Shown: one piece after another, positions 53,858-61,600 of the stretch
Position numbering within the stretch: position 1 is the first letter of the stretch
How the letters are laid out: every line of letters begins with the position of its first letter
Source: Candidatus Obscuribacterales bacterium
Lineage (GTDB): Bacteria > Cyanobacteriota > Vampirovibrionia > Obscuribacterales > Obscuribacteraceae
NCBI GenBank assembly: GCA_019752635.1
Contig: JAIELX010000032.1
Location: 62,001 to 126,000, forward strand
Length of the DNA stretch: 64,000 bases
Reading direction: 5' to 3'
Notes under the pieces: generated by a model
What the model was told of the DNA's origin: nothing
The model's database searches: none
What the model saw: the letters and a program-made list of their open reading frames with translations, nothing else
Translations under genes and position numbers: made by a program

Positions 53858-55657
53858 TTGGACCGATATTCAGAGGATCTATTCGCCGCCAAAGGACTGC
53901 AAGTTTCCAACCTGCTGTCCGACAGACAGGCTCCGTCACTGCTCGACGAATTTCTTTCTTCGGCTATGCATTCCGGTGTGCAGGCACCGGCCGAAGGAGT
54001 CGCGCAATTAGTCGACCGTGTCGCAGGCACAAAATGGCAGGAAAATGTTCACTTCCAGGATGCTCCAGCCGAACGAGCCTTTCTAAGTTCACATTGGGTA
54101 GCCCAACAAACGGGCGCCGCCGCAGGGATGCTGCCCTGGTTTCTTGCATTACACAAAGGTTCATCGTGTCTCCTGCAGCGAACGCCACTGGCACCTGAGG
54201 CTCTGAAGCTGGCAGCCAGAGGCGAGGCACTCACGGCCAGACAAACTTTCCAATTGAACGGGTTCAGAGCATTGGAATCCGGCATGGCTGGCTTTGCCAT
54301 GGGCGGTTTACTCACGCCTGTCGGTCCCAAAGAGATGGACTCGTTCTGGTCCGCTAAATTCCGCCATGCCACCAGCTCCGCTGCTACGTTCTCCACTTTG
54401 ACGTTCACAACAAACAGCCTTAAGTTCGCCGGTGAGAGCATGGCATCCAGCCGACCCGTTCTTAGCGGTATGCTCCGAAACGATGCTATGGCAGGACTCC
54501 TGTCCGGTATCCCCGCTGGACTTGTCAGCGCGAACAGCGAGTCCATACTTGCCGGCAAGGGCCTGGCAAACCTGAAGGATAACACCAAGGCAGCTCTAAG
54601 TTTGAGCCTTCTGGGCTTTGGCTTCGGTAGCGTGTCGGGCAGATTCGCCCCGGAGACAAAAGCAAATCAGGTCAACAAGAATGCCCTGCAAGAGCCAGTG
54701 ACGACAGTGGTGGTTGAACCGCAAGTAATTCTTACGGTTAATCCTGACATGGCACCGAAGCTAACAACCGCAGTCACCGACGCGGTAAGCCAACGAGCTG
54801 TGGTCGGCGGTGGCAGCGACGTTGTCACCCGCGCGGTGGAAACTCCAACAGTGACCACAGCCCAAGCCGTCGAAGCAACCACAACTGCTACGCGGTTGAA
54901 GGTTGATAAGCCACCAAGGAAACTCGTTGTGTCCGATGTCACTACCGATGGCGTCAGACTTATCATCAAATCAGACGGCACGAAGGTAACGATCCAAGAC
55001 GGAAAGACAACCATCGAAGCTCCCGGGCAGAAGGTTGTGGAACCACCTCTGCCGGTCGTCGAAGCAACAAAGCCAGTTGAAGGGCTCCGCGAGAGACACA
55101 AGCCCCCGGATTTCTCACACCTTCCTGAGGCAGAACGGCCGCTCAATGTAGGTGGTTCAAACAAAGAACTGGTGGCGGCTGAAATGTCGAACTTCGAGCA
55201 TGCCCCCTTTGTTTTGGACGGCAGAAGCTTTGCCTCAGTGGAGGCATTTTATGTATGGCTAAAGTGGTCCGGTCATCCGGAAAAGCAAGCGAAAGCGCAG
55301 CAAATGCATGGCTATGAAGCAAAGAAATTCGGCAAGTCATCCAAAGCCACAACGGCTGTGTATGAAGGGCAGGAGATTGTATTGGGCGGTCCCGAGCATC
55401 ATGCACTGCTAAAGCGCGCCATGCAGGCAAAACTAGAACAGCATCCCGACTTGGCTCGCCGATTCGCGCAAACACATCCGCGACCGATTATGCACGACCT
55501 CGGGTATCCGGAGAATCCGGGAACACGCCTTCGCGCCGAAGACTTCGCGCGCCTTTTGACCGAGCTGCGTCAAGACCTGCTAGACGGGAAAGTGGTAACA
55601 AAGCATGGTCCGGTCCGTGACCTGATAACTAGAGCGAATAAGAGAAAACCCGGGTGA
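53858..55657 (+). CDS. Type A N-terminal domain + C-terminal NADAR domain
   Basis: The 599-residue product has three parts. Residues 40-255 form a helical Gly/Ala-rich domain that closely resembles the N-terminus of the 57.2 kb protein (SSHW.AQQ.G.A.G, then F[GL]-rich segments); I call it type A. Residues 265-430 are a Val/Thr-rich linker. Residues 440-578 are a NADAR domain (MSNFEHAPFVLDGRSFASVE, then HHALLKRAMQAKLEQHPDL). Family work links NADAR to hydrolysis of ADP-ribose from nucleic-acid guanine and related N-glycosides. It has a TTG start with GTGAGA near it. No signal peptide or immunity-type neighbour was seen. Confidence 0.85.
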   Translation: MDRYSEDLFAAKGLQVSNLLSDRQAPSLLDEFLSSAMHSGVQAPAEGVAQLVDRVAGTKWQENVHFQDAPAERAFLSSHWVAQQTGAAAGMLPWFLALHKGSSCLLQRTPLAPEALKLAARGEALTARQTFQLNGFRALESGMAGFAMGGLLTPVGPKEMDSFWSAKFRHATSSAATFSTLTFTTNSLKFAGESMASSRPVLSGMLRNDAMAGLLSGIPAGLVSANSESILAGKGLANLKDNTKAALSLSLLGFGFGSVSGRFAPETKANQVNKNALQEPVTTVVVEPQVILTVNPDMAPKLTTAVTDAVSQRAVVGGGSDVVTRAVETPTVTTAQAVEATTTATRLKVDKPPRKLVVSDVTTDGVRLIIKSDGTKVTIQDGKTTIEAPGQKVVEPPLPVVEATKPVEGLRERHKPPDFSHLPEAERPLNVGGSNKELVAAEMSNFEHAPFVLDGRSFASVEAFYVWLKWSGHPEKQAKAQQMHGYEAKKFGKSSKATTAVYEGQEIVLGGPEHHALLKRAMQAKLEQHPDLARRFAQTHPRPIMHDLGYPENPGTRLRAEDFARLLTELRQDLLDGKVVTKHGPVRDLITRANKRKPG

Positions 55658-55688
55658 AGGCTCAGTGAGTATTGCGTTGTCTGAAATC

Positions 55689-57065
55689 CTACTGCTTACC
55701 TTTCTGCAAGCCGGCCGCAAACGAACTCCGAAGATCCGTTAAAACTCGAGCAAAAGCCTCTGCTGAAAATTTCGTGGTTGGTGGCTCGGGCACACCAGTC
55801 TCGTGAATAATCGGTCGCGGATGGCTGAGCACAAATTCTTCCAACAGTTTGGGATGCTGTTCCAGCTTTGCGCGTATGGCTCGTTCCAACAAAGCGTGGT
55901 GCTCCTTACTTCCCAGAAGAAAGGTTTCTCCGTTGTATGTTGTTTCGCCATGAGTCTCAGCCTTCTTTGCGGCAGCTTTTGCCTCCTTACCGTGAAGTCT
56001 GCCAACTTCGCGTCGTTTTGCTGCATCCAGGAATTTAAGACTCTGATAGAAACCCTCGACTGAGGCGTAACGCCTACCATCGAGAGTGAACGGAGTATGC
56101 GCAAAGTTGGATAGGGCCTGACCGAGGGGCTCAATTGATCGACTGGATGCATTGAGAGGAACGAGCTCCTCCACTTTGGGCACCTCAAGGACTTTGCCAC
56201 CCTCCAATTTTACAACAGGCGTCCCGGAAACTTCGCTGATCAGCTGAGACCCGGACCCTCCGCCACCACCTGTTGATCGCTCCGGTGCGAGCTCAGGTAC
56301 GAGCGCAGGTTCGCAGCGCGCGCCTACTTTGATCGGCTGTTCAACCACCGACAGCACCGGCAATTCGGAATGAACTCCACCTGCTAAATTTTCCGAACGA
56401 GAGGTAAGCGACGGTCTGTTCGCTGGCACGCCAACCGTGATCTCAGTGTGAAGGACATTTGGCAGGTTTGACCGCACTGGCACTATCGGTTCCAACGCCA
56501 TCGCTGCCCTCGACTCTGCAAGAGCGAAAGCAAGTCGGGGTTGAGGAGAAAGTCGTTCCAATGCAGCGCTGATACTGAACTTGGATTCTGCGGCCGACAG
56601 CCCGAGTTTACCGCCCAGGAGACCGCCACCCAAGCCGATCACAGCAGTATCGAAGGTGATTTTACCTGTGGCACGACCCACCAAGTGAAGGTTTCGGTTC
56701 AAATTTCGATCTGAGTGCCAGGTATCGCTGAGAGCAGATCCCAACGTCTCAAGTCGGTCTCTGTTAAGCACGTCGCCGAGGAACTGAACAGTCATGCCTC
56801 CTGCGGCAGCCTGCGCCAAACTGCGACGTACAGAGCCACCTTTGGTCAAATAGGCCAGGCCGAAACCTATTGCCACGGAACTTGCGAAGCGAAAGGTGGT
56901 TTCTCCCGGTTTGGCCGCGGACTCACCGCACTCCTCTGCAAAACCTCGCGCGGTTCCAACACTCAGCACGTAAAGTTCACGGCGAACTTTGTCGGCAAAC
57001 GTATCTTGTTCGCGACGCACGTCCGTCGATAAAGCGGAGGTGAGGCTTAATTCCGGTTTCTCCAA
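55689..57065 (-). CDS. Type B N-terminal domain + C-terminal NADAR domain
   Basis: The 458-residue product begins with a Gly/Ala-rich helical domain (AKPGETTFRFASSVAIGFG through GGGLLGGKLG, about 50-155) that resembles the N-terminus of the 34.5 kb metalloprotease-like protein; I call it type B. A Pro/Gly-rich linker (about 190-310) precedes a NADAR domain (about 315-450), with ALSNFAHTPFTLDGRRYASV and HHALLERAIRAKLEQHPK; E337 is the likely catalytic Glu. TTG start with AAGAAGG about 5 nt upstream. It converges with the type A NADAR gene and diverges from the 57.2 kb gene. Confidence 0.85.
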   Translation of the reverse strand: MEKPELSLTSALSTDVRREQDTFADKVRRELYVLSVGTARGFAEECGESAAKPGETTFRFASSVAIGFGLAYLTKGGSVRRSLAQAAAGGMTVQFLGDVLNRDRLETLGSALSDTWHSDRNLNRNLHLVGRATGKITFDTAVIGLGGGLLGGKLGLSAAESKFSISAALERLSPQPRLAFALAESRAAMALEPIVPVRSNLPNVLHTEITVGVPANRPSLTSRSENLAGGVHSELPVLSVVEQPIKVGARCEPALVPELAPERSTGGGGGSGSQLISEVSGTPVVKLEGGKVLEVPKVEELVPLNASSRSIEPLGQALSNFAHTPFTLDGRRYASVEGFYQSLKFLDAAKRREVGRLHGKEAKAAAKKAETHGETTYNGETFLLGSKEHHALLERAIRAKLEQHPKLLEEFVLSHPRPIIHETGVPEPPTTKFSAEAFARVLTDLRSSFAAGLQKGKQ

Positions 57066-57239
57066 GGAGACCTTCTTCTAACAGGGCTGCATATCTTCAG
57101 CATTATACGAACGATCCAATCTCCTGTCAGTGCGGTAAACACGAAAAGACCGTCGCACTGGGACGGTGGGAATTCCACCAATGACATTAGACACGTCGGC
57201 ATATAGACTTACACGGATGACGCAGACTGTACCTCAACA

Positions 57240-58676
57240 ATGAAGCCCGATCTAACGACTTCTGAACTGCTCTTGAAGCAAGCCAGTCGCCCCGCTGGTG
57301 ATACCGTAATTGGGACAGTTTTGCACAATGCAGCCTACTCAGCACTACAGTCGCCGTACGATGGGGTCAGACAACTTGCAGACAGACTCGGCGGGCAGGA
57401 GAATCTTCTGCCTAAACTGGACGTAATAGCTCCGCCAGTCAAGGAAGAATTCGGATCGTCGCACTGGCATGCCCAACAGATAGGCGGCGCAATCGGAACT
57501 GCGGCGCCTTTCCTTGTATCGCTGGGAGCAGTGAAGTTATGCGGTAAAGGCGCTAGCGCTCTGTTACAGGGTCGTTTCGAACAGCAATTGTCTGCCTCTG
57601 CCCTGAAAAGCGCAACGCCGGTATTCGAAGCAACAGCGGCAGGTTTCCTGACAGATGGTATTTTTAAACCGGTGAGGGAAGATAAAGACTTCTGGGAACA
57701 AAGACGAACGAATGCCATCACAGGCGGCACCACCTTCGGTTTGCTCACGGCCTCGTCGCTCGGACTTAGACAACTCGATGTGCGCAGAATGAGTGCAGCA
57801 CCATGGCGAGCGCATACATTCGGACAAGATCTCAAACGGCACATGCTATCGGGAGCCTTTGCCGGCGCGGTCAACAGTCAGATGCACTCCATGCTATCGG
57901 GCGAAGGACCGGCATCTTTAGAGAAGACGCTGGAAGGCGCCTACACATTTGCGGTACTTAGCGGCACCCTCAGAAGCACCGCCGAAGTTGCGAACAGACA
58001 TAACGGAAGCCGTTCTCTTGGCGACATCGTGTCCAACAATAAATCGTTGCAAGCAGAAATAAGCAAAAGTCCGGAAGCTATGGCTGCCATGTCAAAATAT
58101 GGATATCTTCGAGCAAAAATCGTGCCCTCAGCTGCGGAGATCGGGCGAATTGGACCAGAGCAGAGCATTGGTTCTGCTCATTCAACAGATGCGGAAGGTC
58201 GTCCAATGAAAAATGCTTCTGAGCTCCTACGCTCAATTACTGACCCTGAGGCAAGAGAAGTACACGATATTGACACTTACGCCGAAGCTCTTGCAAAAGT
58301 CGATCGTCCTGCCGTCGGCGTATTAGCCTTTGGTGGTGATTCTATTGTATTGGAGCTCGCAGGAAACCTAGTGCTGAAAGTGACATCGCGCCAGTTAACG
58401 GCTGAAATGGGTACACGCCCGTTCGACCTTCCTATAACGGAACGTGGCACCGTATCAGTGGGCGGAAAAACGGTTACCTACTTTGTACAACCGAAGGTTG
58501 AAGTTGCAGGTGTCGGGCATCTGCATGCCTTAAATCAAATCCTTAACGCGGAGAACTACATCCTTACAGATCCGGGCAAATCGCAAGCTGGATTCTACGG
58601 TGCGGATCGCGCTCTGAAGTTGCTCGACCCCTTCGCCACCGAGAAAGCCAGGTTCAAGTTGCCCAAATTTGATTGA
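57240..58676 (+). CDS. Type A N-terminal domain + small kinase-like C-terminal module
   Basis: The 478-residue product has the type A domain at about 40-245 (SSHWHAQQIGGAIGTAAPFL, then DKDFWEQRRTNAITGG), clearly related to the 53.9 kb protein. Its C-terminal 130 residues are different: AFGGDSIVLELAGNLVLKVT (a kinase N-lobe-like strand pair with a Lys), then VQPKVE, then YILTDPGKSQAGFYGADRA, then LLDPFA. This looks like a shrunken kinase-like fold rather than an active enzyme. It is separated by a short spacer from the giant gene and converges with it. Confidence 0.75.
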   Translation: MKPDLTTSELLLKQASRPAGDTVIGTVLHNAAYSALQSPYDGVRQLADRLGGQENLLPKLDVIAPPVKEEFGSSHWHAQQIGGAIGTAAPFLVSLGAVKLCGKGASALLQGRFEQQLSASALKSATPVFEATAAGFLTDGIFKPVREDKDFWEQRRTNAITGGTTFGLLTASSLGLRQLDVRRMSAAPWRAHTFGQDLKRHMLSGAFAGAVNSQMHSMLSGEGPASLEKTLEGAYTFAVLSGTLRSTAEVANRHNGSRSLGDIVSNNKSLQAEISKSPEAMAAMSKYGYLRAKIVPSAAEIGRIGPEQSIGSAHSTDAEGRPMKNASELLRSITDPEAREVHDIDTYAEALAKVDRPAVGVLAFGGDSIVLELAGNLVLKVTSRQLTAEMGTRPFDLPITERGTVSVGGKTVTYFVQPKVEVAGVGHLHALNQILNAENYILTDPGKSQAGFYGADRALKLLDPFATEKARFKLPKFD

Positions 58677-58694
58677 GGTCCCCGAGTCTAAATG

Positions 58695-61600
58695 CTACTT
58701 GGCGGGTAACCGCGACCGACGCAGTAAATCATTCAGCAGCTTCAGATTGTTATTCGGTCCACCATATGGCGTGATGACGGAAGTTCGTACTTTCGATTTA
58801 CTCCACGCCGCCAGTCCTCCAACCGTTTGCAAAACAGCCGGAGAGAAAGTCCAGCCGAGCCCTGGCGAACCACCTGGCGTGCTCCCTGGCACGGTACCAA
58901 ACATCACAGGGTTCTCCTGTGCGTAGAAATCATGCCCGGCGAACGTAGTGGCAAGTTGAACGTTCATTCCCTTGAGCTTGGTGTCGGTTGCCATTGTGTT
59001 CCACGGATTTTCTTTGTGTTTGTAGTTGCCTACAGTGGCAACTATCACCCCATCAGGGCGAGCGCCTCTCAAAATCGACTGATTATTCGTGATATTGTCG
59101 TAGGTCTGCTTGCCACTGCAGGAGAAATCGTCCAGGTAAACCAGCGTCTTCCCTTTAACAACGGCTTTGCCCGAGCGGATATCATCTAACGATACAAAGT
59201 TCTTTTGAGTCAAACCGTTTGCTTTACCGAACATGTGTTGCATCATATAGCTGCTGCCGTCGGCATCAAATCCGGTGACAACAACAACGTCATCCATGGT
59301 TTTACCGGGTGGAAGTTGTTTTTCTATCTCTGCCCTCAAGGTCCTCATCTCAGTCATCAAACGCGGATATGAGTAATACTCCGCGCCTTGCAAGAGCATG
59401 AATGCAGCAGCGGCTTGCTCTGTCCCATTGAATCCATCAAGAACACCCTGAATAGCGTCAATATCAATCAACGGCTCAATGAGATTGTTGTAGATACTCT
59501 TGATCTTATCGTCGACCGATTGTTTCGCTCTATCATTCTTATTGGCGAGCTCGCTTTCGGCGGAGAAAACTCTCGCATTGGGATTAAGGGCCTTAGCCGC
59601 ATTCTCCACATCGATGTCATTGCCGCCTTGCAGTACTCTTCGCACAGCTTCCTGATCGGACAATCCTACTTCTTTCGCTTGAAGCGCTCTTGCCTCGGCC
59701 ACCAGATCCGTCACTTTGGCTTTCATCAGCCTGTTGCCGACAAACTGTGATGCACCAAAATCATATATATTGAGCCCCTTATCAAATCCTCCGAGATTCG
59801 CGACAGCCAGGTTTGAAGCTTTGGCTAGCGCTGTCTTTTGCTCGGCGTTGAAACTCGATGGATCGTCCAGAACCAAACCGTCTGCCGGTGTTCCTGTTTT
59901 GAGGGCATCAAGCGTAGTGGCATCAAGCGTTTTGATGACAATTTTCATATTGGGATGATTCTTGCGCAACAGGTATGCCAGGGCATTGCCCGGCGACAAG
60001 CCATCCGGAACGTATATCGTGAGCGGCCTATCGCCGCTGAGGACACCGTCCTGCGACAACTGTTTTTCAAGCGCTTGCAGCTTGGTGTCCAACGAGCGAC
60101 TGTTCATATTGCTGCCCATCTGCTCCATCAACTCAGCGGCCAGTGCGCGATCCGCGGGATTGATGAAATCGGGGAAAATTCCGTTGAAGTTGCTCTGGTC
60201 AATTGGCGGATCGCTGAATTTCTCATGAATTCTCAACACAAGCTCATCGAGTCGGTCCTGATCAAACTGAAAATGTCGATTTCGTTTGATCTGTTCCAGT
60301 TCGCCAAGTTCGCGTCTGTACTCGGCATTTGTTCGCGCGAGTTTCAGGTCATATGGAATATCCGGATCAGTAAGCTTTCGTTCAATAGCATCAAGCAAGA
60401 TATTGGCCTGGTCGGGCGTTAGAGTATCTTCGGACAAAGTCTTTAGCGCGTCGGCCATGTCCGGCGGGAGATCCTTCTTAGCGTACTCCTTGTTGATTTT
60501 CGCCTGAATTTCATCAACGCGGGTGCCGTCAATCCCGTCAATCTCCTTGATCGTTGTTAGATGCTGAGGCCACATCGCGAGATCGCCACCGGTGGCAGTG
60601 CCATCGCGTAGCAGAGTTTCGCCGGACTTAGAACCTGTCCTTTCTGGCTTTATCATATCGCCCGAGTCGTTTTTACGCGTAGACGCTTCTCGAACCACGC
60701 GACTTTGCCAGCTGTCCGGCTTCGCGGCTAACGGGACCACTGAGGGCCTCTCGCCACCACCATCGGGTCCCGACGGGCGCGCAAGCAGCGAAGCACGTTC
60801 GATGAAGTTGATGACCGGGAAGCCGATATTTCTCAGCGAATAGTCATCAAGTTTGAGCTTGACGACAAGGGCTTTCAAACGGTCGTAACCTGTGCCATCG
60901 CGATCACCGGCTGAGAACTCTCGAAGGATCGCAGCAATTTCGGTCGCGGTACCTTCGAGCTTAGCAGCTACTTTCGGACCGGCTTCTCGCTCGACGAACT
61001 CAATGCGACGAAGCAGATCCTTACGGAATTCAGAGTTGTTATCGCCACCACGAGTGATGCTTTCTTTGAGGGCCATTGCCAGAGCGACAGCCCGCATTGG
61101 TGATTTCTCAACAAACTCGAGGAACTTGGTCTCATCCTTAGCTAACATGGCTTCGCCCATATGCACGGCAAAGTCTTCTCGATCGTCAGTTCTGGCACGT
61201 TTGCCAGTGACGAACTCATCGCCGTCAAACTTGGCGGCAACTCTAAACATCAGGCCGTCATGCTCCTGAGTATTGTCCAGAGCATGAGCCCATTCGTGCG
61301 GCAGGATCTCGGCAAGATTGTCGCGGTTCATCTTGAACAGCTCCATCCCGCGTCCGGATACGCGACCATTCTCGCCAGCGCCCAAACCTTCCGGATCGTA
61401 GCGATCAAATGAGTAGGGATCGTCGTCGCCACGCATCACTATTTTCTCAAGTAGCAACGGTTCCGGCAGATCATCCAGAGCCAACATTACTTCTTCCGGC
61501 AAGACACGATTGCGCAAAGGGTGTTTCTCCAATGCTTCGCGCGCAAGGTCCGCCGACAACTCGCCGAATGGTCTATTCTCCGCCACGGACTTCCTGAGCA

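Noticed and set aside
55689..58676. A toxin-antitoxin pair with a nearby immunity gene
   Set aside because: No small gene of immunity type sits directly beside the NADAR genes; the effector idea rests on domain exchange alone.
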